DNA of 64,000 bases, taken from positions 4,836,001 to 4,900,000 of the forward strand of contig NZ_CP108487.1 in NCBI RefSeq assembly GCF_036226525.1. The letters run 5' to 3'. The DNA comes from Kribbella sp. NBC_01245 (GTDB lineage Bacteria > Actinomycetota > Actinomycetes > Propionibacteriales > Kribbellaceae). A program made the position numbers and the translations under genes. Numbering within the stretch: the first letter of the stretch is position 1; each line of letters starts with the position of its first letter. The notes below the pieces were generated by a model. The model was not told the DNA's origin and did not search any database. It saw nothing but the letters and a program-made list of their open reading frames with translations. Shown piece after piece: positions 51,265 to 60,108 of the stretch.

Positions 51265-52534
51265 CTGGCAGATCAACGGGGTGCACGTCTGGCCCGTGAT
51301 CCGGATGCGCGTGTTCCATGAGCTCAGCCGGCGTTCCGGCATCCATGGCGACCCGCATCCCGTCCGCCGCAGCCGCGAGGCCAAGGCGAAGCTGGTGATG
51401 CATCACCTGACCGCCTTACTGCGCGAGAACCCGTTCCTCACCAGGCGTGGGTACGACGCTGTCGTGGTGCCGCATCACCGCAAGGTGAACGGCGTCGACA
51501 TCTACTCCGACGCCACACTGAAGAGCCTCGGTGACAAGGCGCTGGTCCTCGACACCTCGATCAACGGGTCTCCCCTGCCGGGCAGCCGCACGCTTGATTT
51601 CTTCACCTCCATGGCGAATGCCGAGGCGAAATTGCGCCAGAAGCTGCGCATCGGCCTGTCCACCGCGGACGCCAACAAGGCCGCCCAGGTGGAGGAAGAG
51701 CTGCAGCGTCTGACCGGGATCAAGGTCCCGATCAACGGACTGGTCACCCGCGAGCTGACCAAACACCGTCGCCTGCGAGCCGTCTACCGCGCCTTGTTCC
51801 GCAAGGTCCGGCCCGGCACGGTGTACGTCGTCGTCGCGTACTTCCATCAGCACGTGGTCGCCGCCGCGCGCGATCTCGGTATCCCCGTGGTCGAGCTGCA
51901 GCACGGCGCGATGAGCCCGTTCCACCTCGGCTACAGCTATCCCGGCCGTCCCGAGGTCGCGGACCAGCCGAACGAGCTGTGGTGTTTCGGCAAGTACTGG
52001 ACCGAGAACGTCGAGCTCCCAGCGGGCATGACCACACGCGTCGCGGGCGCGCCGTTCATCCGGCAGCTGACCAAGGCGGAGGCCAAGGCCAAGGACCCGA
52101 CGTTGGTGCTCGTCGCCTCCCAAGGCACGATCGGCTCTTTCCTGTTGCCGGTGGCGATTCACCTTGCGGACAAGCGGCCCGAGCTCAAGGTGGTCTACCG
52201 CTTGCATCCGAGCGAGCACCTCTCCGACTACGAAAAGACCGAGCTCCCGGAGAACCTCAGGCTCTCGGCGGGAGCGGGCGAGACGACCAACGACCTGTTG
52301 ACCGCCGCCCGCTACCAGGTCGGCGTTTCCACCACCGCGCTCTTCGAGGGCATGGTGCTGGGCTGCCGCACCGTGGTGGTGAAACTGCCCGGCTGGGAGT
52401 ACCTCGGACCGGCCATCGACCGCGGGGACGCCCTGCTGGTCGAAGACGGCGAAGACCTTGTGCGGCGATTGACCAGCGCCCCGGCGTGCCGCGACAGCTC
52501 TGACTACTACGCGCCCGGAGGGCAAACGGTATGA
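51176..52534 (+). CDS. Capsule/teichoic-type GT-B-like polymer transferase
   Basis: 452-aa protein resembling GT-B transferases of capsule or teichoic-acid polymers: VVELQHGAMSPFHLGYSYPG in the middle, LWCFGKYWTE, VYRLHPSEHLSDY and VGVSTTALFEGMVLG near the end. Donor and product are unknown. ATG 51176 overlaps the preceding gene by 89 bp, which is long; ATG 51197 is an alternative. Its stop overlaps the next start (ATGA). Confidence 0.7.
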   Translation: MTSTGRSMELSVATVCRAVWTAETQLALLDWQINGVHVWPVIRMRVFHELSRRSGIHGDPHPVRRSREAKAKLVMHHLTALLRENPFLTRRGYDAVVVPHHRKVNGVDIYSDATLKSLGDKALVLDTSINGSPLPGSRTLDFFTSMANAEAKLRQKLRIGLSTADANKAAQVEEELQRLTGIKVPINGLVTRELTKHRRLRAVYRALFRKVRPGTVYVVVAYFHQHVVAAARDLGIPVVELQHGAMSPFHLGYSYPGRPEVADQPNELWCFGKYWTENVELPAGMTTRVAGAPFIRQLTKAEAKAKDPTLVLVASQGTIGSFLLPVAIHLADKRPELKVVYRLHPSEHLSDYEKTELPENLRLSAGAGETTNDLLTAARYQVGVSTTALFEGMVLGCRTVVVKLPGWEYLGPAIDRGDALLVEDGEDLVRRLTSAPACRDSSDYYAPGGQTV

Positions 52535-54114
52535 ACGAACGGCTCAGCTTGATCGGCGGCGAGATCCTCGAGTGGTCGGATCTCGATCCGGCGAGCGGTC
52601 CGGCCGCGATGGCCGGTCCGGTCGCCATCCCGCTGCTGAGGTCGTTGATCACCGGCACCGATCGCGTCCTGGTCGCCGGGCCCCACAGTCTCGACCTGCT
52701 GACCGCTGTCGGAGCCAGCGCGGGTGGACTCGATCTGCTGGTGCGCTCGGCGGACGACGCGACCGCGCTCGCGGGGAAGTTCGCGACGGCGAAGGTGACA
52801 TGTGGGGGCCTGGATCGGGTCGAGGGCGCCGCGGAGTACGACGTGGTGGTTGCGCTTGACGGCATCGCGAGGTTGTTCGGGCCGGACAGTAATGAGCTCG
52901 CGTGGTCCGAATCGGTGAAAGCCCTGCAGTCGTTGGTCAAACCAGGTGGCAAGTTGGTCCTTGCGGTTGGCAACAACCTTGGGCTCGGTGAGTTGATCAC
53001 GGCAACCAATACCGGTCTACCGACGGACGACGCCTGGCCGCGACTCGTTAGCGCCGAGCCGCCTTCGGGATTGGCCAAGGTCGAGAAAGCCCTTGGTTGC
53101 AAGGCCACCTTCGCCGTATACCCGAACGCGCTCGAGCCGCGGCTCACCGTTGACGCTGTCCTGTTGGCGGAGCACGCGGACGATCCGTTGCTGCAGGCCA
53201 CGATCGCGGCAGCCGTTGATCCGGCCGAGGCGTTCACGGATCCGCGCCACGTGACGCGTGCGGTGGTGGCGAATGGACTCGGGTTGTCGTTGGCGCCGGC
53301 GTGGTGGTTCGTGATCGGCGGTACGACGGACGGGCTGCCCGCGGTGCTCGCGGCCGAGGCAGGTGCCGATGACCAGCCGCTGGTGCTTTCGCTCGATCGT
53401 CACGAAGGCGGACGTTGGGCCCGCAGGGTGGTGAGCGGAAAGCCCGCACCCGGGCGAGCGCTCGACGGTCGCGACGAAATCGCCGTACCGGCCGGGGTTT
53501 TGCTGGAGGATCGGCTGCTGGCCGCGTGCCGGGTTGACGACCAGGAGACCCTGCAGACATTGGCCTCTGGGTACGTCGAGTGGCTTGCGACGTTGGAGAA
53601 CGCGCTCGTCGCCGTACCGGACAATGTTGTGGTTGGCGACGGTTTCACGGTGCTGGATTCGGCTTGGGGCCTGAAGGTCAAGGCGGATGCCGAGGTTGTT
53701 GCCGTGCGCAACCTCACGCGGTACGCCGTACGGCAGTTGGCGGCGGGCGTTCGTTCGCCTTGGCCGGCTGGTGCGCGGCCGGAGGAGTTGGTGGCGCGGC
53801 TGGCCGCTGGTGCGGGGATCGAGTGTGACGAGGCGATGTTCGAAGCCGCCGCGAAACTCGACGCCGAAGTAGCGGTCGAGGGCGGGTTTGCCGCGGTGGC
53901 CGAGATCCCTTTGCCAGAAGGGCTTCGGGAGGCGGCGGCGACGATCACCAGGTTGTCGGCCGAGATCGAGGATTTGCGGGCCCAGGTGAGCTGGCTCGAG
54001 GTGACGGTCAACCGGATCCGCGGCTCGCGGGCCTATCGCGTCGGCGGCATGGTGTTGCGCCCCGCAACCAAGTTGCGCGCGCTCACCCGGCGGATCCCCG
54101 GTAAGGGCGCCTGA
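52531..54114 (+). CDS. SAM-dependent methyltransferase-like protein with C-terminal coiled coil
   Basis: 527-aa protein. Residues 25-160 form a SAM-like Rossmann domain (DRVLVAGPHSLDLLTAVGA, YDVVVALDGIARLF, LVKPGGKLVLAVGNN), though motif I is degenerate (VAGPHS instead of a Gly-rich loop). The remainder is alpha/beta with DIV repeats, and residues ~485-510 (AATITRLSAEIEDLRAQVSWLEVTVNRI) are a coiled coil, as in O-antigen chain-length proteins. Likely part of polymer modification or length control. Coupled on both sides. Confidence 0.65.
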   Translation: MNERLSLIGGEILEWSDLDPASGPAAMAGPVAIPLLRSLITGTDRVLVAGPHSLDLLTAVGASAGGLDLLVRSADDATALAGKFATAKVTCGGLDRVEGAAEYDVVVALDGIARLFGPDSNELAWSESVKALQSLVKPGGKLVLAVGNNLGLGELITATNTGLPTDDAWPRLVSAEPPSGLAKVEKALGCKATFAVYPNALEPRLTVDAVLLAEHADDPLLQATIAAAVDPAEAFTDPRHVTRAVVANGLGLSLAPAWWFVIGGTTDGLPAVLAAEAGADDQPLVLSLDRHEGGRWARRVVSGKPAPGRALDGRDEIAVPAGVLLEDRLLAACRVDDQETLQTLASGYVEWLATLENALVAVPDNVVVGDGFTVLDSAWGLKVKADAEVVAVRNLTRYAVRQLAAGVRSPWPAGARPEELVARLAAGAGIECDEAMFEAAAKLDAEVAVEGGFAAVAEIPLPEGLREAAATITRLSAEIEDLRAQVSWLEVTVNRIRGSRAYRVGGMVLRPATKLRALTRRIPGKGA

Positions 54115-54115
54115 T

Positions 54116-54937
54116 ATGCACCACGCCAACCACTTCTACGGGCACGCGCACATCATGGCGCAGTACGCCGGACTCGAGCAGGGCCAGCGGATCTGGGGAT
54201 ACCTGCAGCACGGCTGGAACATCCTGGACGGGTTCGCGGTCGGTACGGCCTTCGGCGAGGGCATGCCGAAGTTCGTCTGGTCCGACAGCGTGCGCCGCCG
54301 CGGGCATGCGATGGGCCGTCGCAACTACGCGGTCGTCGGTGCGCCGTGGATGTACTTGCTGGAGATCGAGTCCGAGCTGGCGACACAGGCACCGGATGCG
54401 GCCGGCACGATCTTCTACCCGTTCCACGGTTGGGAAGGGCAGCACGTCGACGGCTCCCACGAAGGCCTCGTGCACGAGATCAAGGAGAAGGAGGAGGGCC
54501 CGATCACGGTCTGCCTCTACTGGCACGAGTACCGCATGCCCGAGGTGCGCGCGATCTACGAGAACGCCGGGTTCGAGGTCATCACGCACGGCTATCGCGG
54601 GCTGCACTGGAAGGACACGGACCACGAGTTCCTGCATCGCCAGCTGGCGACACTGCGCAAGTTCCGCCGCGTCGCCTCGAACCGGATGAGCTCAGCGATC
54701 TTCTACGGCGCCTCTCTCGGCCTGCAGCCCGGGGTGTACGGCGACCCGATGGTGCTGCAGGACGAGAGCGCGTCGTTCGGTGGCATGGCCCGGATGCGGC
54801 GCCTTTGGCCGGAGATGCACCAGCCGTATGTGCCGATGGACTACGCGAACGCGGTCACGCGGATCGAGCTCGGCGCGGACCGGATGGCACCGCCCGAAGG
54901 TATCCGCGAGATGTTCAAGTGGCCGGCAGCTCAATAA
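54116..54937 (+). CDS. Uncharacterised glycan-operon protein, GT-B-like
   Basis: 273-aa protein starting 1 nt after the previous stop. [44 protein letters not shown] and [15 protein letters not shown] are reminiscent of the QHG and GAP motifs of polysialyl/GT-B transferases, but I cannot name the family. No signal peptide. It ends the operon; its last 23 bp overlap the convergent VOC gene. Confidence 0.6.
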   Translation: MHHANHFYGHAHIMAQYAGLEQGQRIWGYLQHGWNILDGFAVGTAFGEGMPKFVWSDSVRRRGHAMGRRNYAVVGAPWMYLLEIESELATQAPDAAGTIFYPFHGWEGQHVDGSHEGLVHEIKEKEEGPITVCLYWHEYRMPEVRAIYENAGFEVITHGYRGLHWKDTDHEFLHRQLATLRKFRRVASNRMSSAIFYGASLGLQPGVYGDPMVLQDESASFGGMARMRRLWPEMHQPYVPMDYANAVTRIELGADRMAPPEGIREMFKWPAAQ

Positions 54938-55289
54938 TCGACAGCACGTTGCCCGCCGGATCCTTGAACCAGGCGATCGGCGGACCCTCTGGCCCCCGCG
55001 CGATGCCCTTGGCGTCCGTCATCTCGTACTGCTCGAAGGTGACACCTTTAGCGGTCAGGTCTGCCACGGCCTGATCGATGTCGTCCACCGGGAAGTTCAG
55101 GATGGTGAACGTGGCCGGCTCGTGGTTGTCCTTCGGATAGACCAGGGTGTTCCGGTCGCCGGCGATGTGCAGTTGCAGCATGCCGTTCTCCTCGGAGACC
55201 TTCAGGCCGAGCGTTTCGCCGTAGAACCGCTTCGCCGTTGGGATGTCGTCAACCGAGAACCCACTGAAAGCTTTTGTCTGCTCGAACAT
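54915..55289 (-). CDS. VOC/glyoxalase-fold protein
   Basis: 124-aa protein with typical VOC modules: [31 protein letters not shown] and [26 protein letters not shown], ending [15 protein letters not shown], whose Glu is in the metal-ligand position. Function may be lyase or dioxygenase-like. ATG 55289 has AAGGAGG. It is divergent from the DGPF/ECF42 pair, and a TGTCGA element in between may bring it under that sigma factor. Confidence 0.8.
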   Translation of the reverse strand: MFEQTKAFSGFSVDDIPTAKRFYGETLGLKVSEENGMLQLHIAGDRNTLVYPKDNHEPATFTILNFPVDDIDQAVADLTAKGVTFEQYEMTDAKGIARGPEGPPIAWFKDPAGNVLSIIELPAT

Positions 55290-55318
55290 GACACTTCCTC
55301 CTTCTTTGTGAACCTACT

Positions 55319-55355
55319 CTCCTGTTACGTAGGAGCCGAGGGCTCGTTCTCGACA
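55319..55355 (-). promoter_or_regulatory. VOC promoter region with TGTCGA element and inverted repeat
   Basis: On the minus strand TGTCGA lies at 55350-55355, the sequence recalled as the -35 of ECF42-type promoters, about 60 nt before the VOC start. CTCCT/AGGAG arms at 55319-55335 overlap the probable -10 area. Confidence 0.35.
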
Positions 55356-55371
55356 TTTGCATGGAGGTCCG

Positions 55372-55743
55372 GTGAAGTTCCTGGTACTGATCTACGGCAA
55401 TCCCGAGACTCGCAAGATGTGGGAGGAGATGCCGAAGGAGCAGAAGTCGGCTGGGCTCGACTACTACGCGGAGTTGACGAAGGACCTGGAGTCGTCGGGG
55501 CAGCTAGTCGCCACGGCACCGCTGGCGGATCCGGCTGAGACCAAACAGGTGAAGGTCGGGCCAGGTGGGCAGGTGCTCAGTACGGACGGGCCGTTCGCGG
55601 AGACCAAAGAGCATCTGGCCGGGTTTTACGTACTGGAGTGCGACGACCTGGATCAGGCGATCGAGTCGGCCGCGCGGATTCCGGAGGCGTCGTTCGGCAT
55701 CGTGGAGGTGCGGCCGACGCGGGAGCTGGGCGACTTGTTGTGA
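55372..55743 (+). CDS. YCII/DGPF-domain protein
   Basis: 123-aa YciI-like alpha/beta protein with the DGPF signature in STDGPFAETKEHLAGFYVLE. Such proteins travel with ECF42 sigma factors in actinobacteria; their biochemical role is unknown. GTG 55372 has GGAGG 4 nt upstream. Its stop overlaps the sigma factor start (GTGA), so the pair is translated together. Confidence 0.85.
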   Translation: MKFLVLIYGNPETRKMWEEMPKEQKSAGLDYYAELTKDLESSGQLVATAPLADPAETKQVKVGPGGQVLSTDGPFAETKEHLAGFYVLECDDLDQAIESAARIPEASFGIVEVRPTRELGDLL

Positions 55744-56915
55744 TCGACGGCCTGCTCCGAGAGCTCGCGCCGCAGGTCCTCGCGGCACTCACGCGCAGGT
55801 ACGGCGGGTTCGACCTGTGCGAGGACGCCGTACAGGAGGCGCTCCTGGCGGCGGCGACGCAGTGGCCGGAGGAGGGACTGCCCGATAACCCGAAGGCCTG
55901 GCTGATCACGGTCGCGGCCCGGCGTCGTACGGAGATCTGGCGGAGCGAGACCGCGCGGCAAAAGCGGGAAGAGGCTGCCGCTCTGGCGACGCCCGAACCG
56001 CCAGAAACGTCAGCGGTAGACGACAGTCTGAACGTGCTGATGATGTGCTGCCACCCAGAGCTCACCACGAGTTCGCAAGTGGCGTTGACGTTGCGGGCCG
56101 TTGGCGGGTTGACCACGGCCGAGATCGGCCGGGCCTTCGGCGTACCCGAGGCGACCATCGCGCAGCGGATCAGCCGGGCCAAAGCCAAGCTCAAGGGCGC
56201 GTCGTTCAGCCTGCCCGAGGTGGTCGACCCTACCGGCGTACTGCACGTGCTTTACCTGATCTTCAACGAGGGCTACACGGCCAGCTCGGGGCCGTCGCTG
56301 CAGCGGGTGGATTTGTCGGCCGAGGCCATTCGGCTTACCCGGCAGGTACGCGAAAGGCTGCCCGATAACGGCGAAGTCGCCGGGCTGCTGGCGTTAATGC
56401 TGCTCACGGATGCGCGACGGCCGGCGCGGACCGATGCCGAGGGCAACCTTGTGCCCTTGACCGAACAGGACCGCGGAAAGTGGGATGGCGCGCTCATCGC
56501 GGAGGGCAGTGAGCTGATCACGCGCACGCTCAAGACTTCTACGCCCGGGCCGTACCAGTTGCAAGCCGCGATCGCCGCGTTGCATGACGAGGCCGCGCGG
56601 GCGGAGGACACCGACTGGGTGCAGATCCTCGGGTTGTACGAGTTGCTCGCGACGATCGCGCCCGGGCCGATGGTGGCGCTCAACCGGGTCGTCGCGTACG
56701 CGGAGGTGCGTGGGCCGGAGGCTGGGTTGCGCGCGCTCGGGGAGCTGGCGGGCGGTCACCGGGTGGACGCCGTACGGGCTCATCTGCTGGAGCGGGCCGG
56801 CGAGACCAGTGCGGCGATCGAGGCGTACCGCCTGGCGGCACGGGCGACGTTGAGTGTGGCCGAACAGCGTTATTTGCAGGCGCGGGCGTCCCGGCTGGAG
56901 ATTACGGACAGGTAA
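55740..56915 (+). CDS. ECF42-type RNA polymerase sigma factor
   Basis: 391-aa sigma factor. Region 2 is at residues 1-70 (LTRRYGGFDLCEDAVQEALLAAATQWPEEGLPDNPKAWLITVAARR), region 4 at about 115-150 (LTTAEIGRAFGVPEATIAQRISRAK), followed by the long helical TPR-like C-terminal half that characterises this group and substitutes for an anti-sigma factor. GTG 55740 overlaps the DGPF gene stop. Probable targets are the DGPF and VOC genes. Confidence 0.87.
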   Translation: MIDGLLRELAPQVLAALTRRYGGFDLCEDAVQEALLAAATQWPEEGLPDNPKAWLITVAARRRTEIWRSETARQKREEAAALATPEPPETSAVDDSLNVLMMCCHPELTTSSQVALTLRAVGGLTTAEIGRAFGVPEATIAQRISRAKAKLKGASFSLPEVVDPTGVLHVLYLIFNEGYTASSGPSLQRVDLSAEAIRLTRQVRERLPDNGEVAGLLALMLLTDARRPARTDAEGNLVPLTEQDRGKWDGALIAEGSELITRTLKTSTPGPYQLQAAIAALHDEAARAEDTDWVQILGLYELLATIAPGPMVALNRVVAYAEVRGPEAGLRALGELAGGHRVDAVRAHLLERAGETSAAIEAYRLAARATLSVAEQRYLQARASRLEITDR

Positions 56916-56930
56916 CGAAGCTGGGTCGAC

Positions 56931-56966
56931 TGAACCGGTTTGGGTTCCCATACTGAACCGGTTCGG
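56931..56966 (+). promoter_or_regulatory. Two operator-like repeats before the ABC importer
   Basis: TGAACCGGTT occurs at 56931-56940 and again within 56954-56966; the second holds the perfect 10-bp palindrome GAACCGGTTC (56955-56964). Starts are 23 bp apart, close to two helical turns. Likely sites for a LacI- or ROK-type sugar repressor encoded elsewhere. Confidence 0.6.
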
Positions 56967-57000
56967 TAAGGATGACCGGACCCGTTAAAAGGAGTCCGAA

Positions 57001-58308
57001 GTGAGACTGCGCTCGCTCATCGCCGCGGCAGCGGTGTCAGCACTGGGGATCGGCCTGACCGCGTGCGGCGGTGACGGCAATGGCGACAGCGGTTCGGGCG
57101 GTGACACCCTGACCTACTGGGCCAGCAATCAGGGCACGAGCCTGGACAACGACAAGCAGGTGCTGAAGCCGGTGCTGGACAAGTTCACCGCCGAGACCGG
57201 CGTCAAGGTGAACCTCGAGGTGATCGGCTGGAACGACCTGCAGACCCGGATCCAGACCGCGATCACCTCCGGCCAGGCGCCGGACGTGCTCAACATCGGC
57301 AACACCTGGGCCGCGTCCCTGCAGGCGACCGACGCCTTCCTGCCGTTCGACGACGAGGCCATGAAGGCGATCGGCGGCAAGGAGAAGTTCGTCGAGACGG
57401 CGCTGGCGACCGGTGGCGCGGCTGGCAAGCCCCCGACGTCCGTGCCGCTCTACGGCCTCGCGTACGGCCTCTACTACAACAAGGCGATGTTCGCCCAGGC
57501 CGGGCTGCAGCCGCCGACGACCTGGGAGGAAATGGTCGCGGCCGCGAAGAAGCTGACGAATCCGGCCAAGAAGGTGTACGGCATGGCGCTGGCCGCCGGC
57601 AGCTACACCGAGAACGTGCACTTCGCCTTCATCAACGGCGCCCAGAACGGCGCCGAATGGTTCGACGCCGAAGGTAAGCCGACGTTCACCGAGGACGGCA
57701 ACGTCAACGGCGTACTGCGCTATCTCGACCTGATGCAGAAGGACAAGGTCGCGAACACGTCGAACGCGCAGTACGACAACGGCACCAAGGCCGTCAACGA
57801 CTTCGCCACCGGCAAGGTCGCGATGGTGCTGAACCAGAACAACGCCGCCTCCTCGATCGTCGCGAACGGCATGAAGAGCAGCGAGTACGGCGTGGTGGCC
57901 TTCCCGGCGCCGGCCGGTGGGCAGCAGGTCGCGTCGCACGTGGCGGGCATCAACCTGTCGATTTTCCAGAACACGAAGAACAAGGACGCGGCGCTGAAGT
58001 TCGTCAAGTACATGACGGACCCCGCGACGCAGAAGACGCTGGGTAAGCCGTTCGCGTCACTGCCGGTGCTGAAGGGTGAGACGCCCGCGTTCACGGATGA
58101 CCCGGCCGAGGCCAAGATCTTCCAGGACATCTACGAGAACAAGTCGAAGCCACTGCCGCTGGTGCCGGCCGAGGACCAGTACGAGAGCACGGTCGGTAAG
58201 GCCATGAACGCGATGTTCGCCAAGATCGCGACCGGTGGCACGGTGACCGCCGACGATGTGCGGGCGGCACTCAAGGACGCCCAGGACCAGGTGACGGCGG
58301 GCGGCTGA
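57001..58308 (+). CDS. ABC transporter sugar-binding lipoprotein
   Basis: 435-aa extracellular solute-binding protein, family 1. The lipobox LTAC gives Cys22 as lipid anchor. DTLTYWASNQGT, FTAETGVKVNLEVIGWNDLQTRIQTAITSGQAPDV and PLYGLAYGLYYNKAMF are typical of carbohydrate-binding members. GTG 57001 follows AAGGAG. First gene of a three-gene importer operon under tandem operators. Confidence 0.9.
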   Translation: MRLRSLIAAAAVSALGIGLTACGGDGNGDSGSGGDTLTYWASNQGTSLDNDKQVLKPVLDKFTAETGVKVNLEVIGWNDLQTRIQTAITSGQAPDVLNIGNTWAASLQATDAFLPFDDEAMKAIGGKEKFVETALATGGAAGKPPTSVPLYGLAYGLYYNKAMFAQAGLQPPTTWEEMVAAAKKLTNPAKKVYGMALAAGSYTENVHFAFINGAQNGAEWFDAEGKPTFTEDGNVNGVLRYLDLMQKDKVANTSNAQYDNGTKAVNDFATGKVAMVLNQNNAASSIVANGMKSSEYGVVAFPAPAGGQQVASHVAGINLSIFQNTKNKDAALKFVKYMTDPATQKTLGKPFASLPVLKGETPAFTDDPAEAKIFQDIYENKSKPLPLVPAEDQYESTVGKAMNAMFAKIATGGTVTADDVRAALKDAQDQVTAGG

Positions 58309-59276
58309 TGGCTGTCGCTGTCGAGACGCGGCGGCGGGCGCAAGGACAAGTTCGGGGGCGCCCGCCGCGCCAGCCGGGACAGAAGAGCTGGCTGCCGTAC
58401 CTGCTGCTCGCCCCGGCCGTACTACTGGAACTGCTGATCCACATCATCCCGATGGTGGTCGGCATCTGGATGAGTTTCGTCAAGCTGACCAAGTTCTTCA
58501 TCGCGAACTGGTCGGCCGCGCCTTGGGCCGGGTTCAACAACTACCGGATCGCGGTCGACCTGAACGGCACCGTCGGCCAGGGGTTGCTGCGGTCGTTCCT
58601 GGTGACGATCGCGTTCTCCCTGCTGACGGTGACGATCTCGTGGTGCCTGGGCATGGCCGCGGCGGTCGCCCTGCAACCAACCTTCAAAGGCCGGAGTTTC
58701 GTCCGCACGTTGTTCCTGGTCCCGTACGCCTTGCCCGCGTATGCCGGCATCCTGACGTGGAACTTCATGCTGCAACGCGATACCGGCGTGGTGAACCACG
58801 TGCTGGTCGACAACCTCGGCGTGATGTCGGACCGGCCGTTCTGGCTGCTCGGCGGCAATGCGCTGACGTCGTTGGTGACGGTGGCGGTGTGGCGGCTCTG
58901 GCCGTTCGCCTTCCTCACCTTGATGGCCGGCCTGCAGAGCATTCCGCGAGACGTCTACGAGGCCGCGTCGGTGGATGGCGCGGGATCGGTCCGGCAGTGG
59001 CGCAACATCACGCTGCCGTCGTTGCGGCCGGTCAACCTGGTGCTGGTACTCGTGTTGTTCCTCTGGACGTTCAGCGACTTCAACACGCCGTACGTGCTGT
59101 TCGGTACGGCGCAGCCGCCGAAGGGTGACCTGATCACCTTCCACATCTACAACGCGTCATTCCTGACCTGGAACTTCGGCTCGGGTGCGGCGATGTCCGT
59201 ACTCCTGCTGCTGTTCCTGCTCGTCGTCACGTCGGTCTATCTCGTCATCACGAACCGGAGGTCGCGTCGTGCGTGA
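58308..59276 (+). CDS. Sugar ABC transporter permease, MalF-like
   Basis: 322-aa inner-membrane permease with six or more helices. The EAA loop that meets the ATPase is EAASVDGAGSVRQWRNITLP. ATG 58308 overlaps the binding-protein stop (TGATG). The N-terminal tail is basic (ETRRRAQGQVRGRPPRQ). No ATPase gene is nearby; a shared MsiK-type ATPase is expected. Confidence 0.9.
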   Translation: MAVAVETRRRAQGQVRGRPPRQPGQKSWLPYLLLAPAVLLELLIHIIPMVVGIWMSFVKLTKFFIANWSAAPWAGFNNYRIAVDLNGTVGQGLLRSFLVTIAFSLLTVTISWCLGMAAAVALQPTFKGRSFVRTLFLVPYALPAYAGILTWNFMLQRDTGVVNHVLVDNLGVMSDRPFWLLGGNALTSLVTVAVWRLWPFAFLTLMAGLQSIPRDVYEAASVDGAGSVRQWRNITLPSLRPVNLVLVLVLFLWTFSDFNTPYVLFGTAQPPKGDLITFHIYNASFLTWNFGSGAAMSVLLLLFLLVVTSVYLVITNRRSRRA

Positions 59277-60108
59277 CACCGCAGGTTTCAAGGTCTATCG
59301 CGCGGTCGTCCTGACCGTGCTCGGCGTCTTCACGGTGATTCCGCTGTACGTGATGGCGACGTCATCGCTGAAACCACTCAGCGACGTCCAAGGTGCGTTC
59401 AGCTGGTGGCCTAGCAACGTGACCGTCGAGCCGTTCATCGAGATGTGGCGAACGGTGCCGTTGGCGCGGTACTTCGTGAACAGCACGATCGTCGCCGTGG
59501 TCGCGACCGTGGCGAGTGTGGCGGTCGCGATCCTGGCGGCCTTCGCGGTCTCGCGCTTCCGGTTCCGCGGCCGGGGCACCTTCACCACCTCGGTGTTGTC
59601 GACGCAGATGTTCCCGGGTGTGCTGTTCCTGTTGCCGTTGTTCCTGATCTTCGTCAACATCAACAACTCGATCGGGCTGCAACTCGTCGGCACCCGGATG
59701 GGGCTGATCGTCACCTATCTGACCTTCAGCCTGCCGTTCTCGATCTGGATGCTTGTCGGCTACTTCGACAGCATCCCGCGTGAGCTCGACGAAGCCGCCC
59801 TGGTCGACGGGTGCGGCCCGCTCGGCGCCCTCGCCCGCGTCGTACTGCCGGCGGCCCGGCCGGGCGTCATCGCCGTCGCGATCTACTCGTTCATGACGGC
59901 GTGGGGCGAGGTCCTCTTCGCCTCGGTGATGACGACCGAGGCCAACCGAACGTTGTCGGTCGGCCTCCGCCAGTACTCAACCCAGACCAACGTCTACTGG
60001 AACCAGATCATGGCGGCCGCCTTGGTCGTCAGCATCCCGGTCGTGATCGGCTTCCTGCTAGCGCAGCGCCACTTTGTCGCCGGCGTGACCGCTGGGGCCG
60101 TCAAGTAG
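59269..60108 (+). CDS. Sugar ABC transporter permease, MalG-like
   Basis: 279-aa inner-membrane permease, six helices, with EAA loop DEAALVDGCGPLGALARVVLP. GTG 59269 has GGAGGT upstream and overlaps the first permease by 8 bp. Its 3' end overlaps the convergent erythromycin-esterase-like gene by 51 bp, so no terminator fits between them. Substrate unknown; operators suggest an oligosaccharide. Confidence 0.9.
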   Translation: MRDTAGFKVYRAVVLTVLGVFTVIPLYVMATSSLKPLSDVQGAFSWWPSNVTVEPFIEMWRTVPLARYFVNSTIVAVVATVASVAVAILAAFAVSRFRFRGRGTFTTSVLSTQMFPGVLFLLPLFLIFVNINNSIGLQLVGTRMGLIVTYLTFSLPFSIWMLVGYFDSIPRELDEAALVDGCGPLGALARVVLPAARPGVIAVAIYSFMTAWGEVLFASVMTTEANRTLSVGLRQYSTQTNVYWNQIMAAALVVSIPVVIGFLLAQRHFVAGVTAGAVK

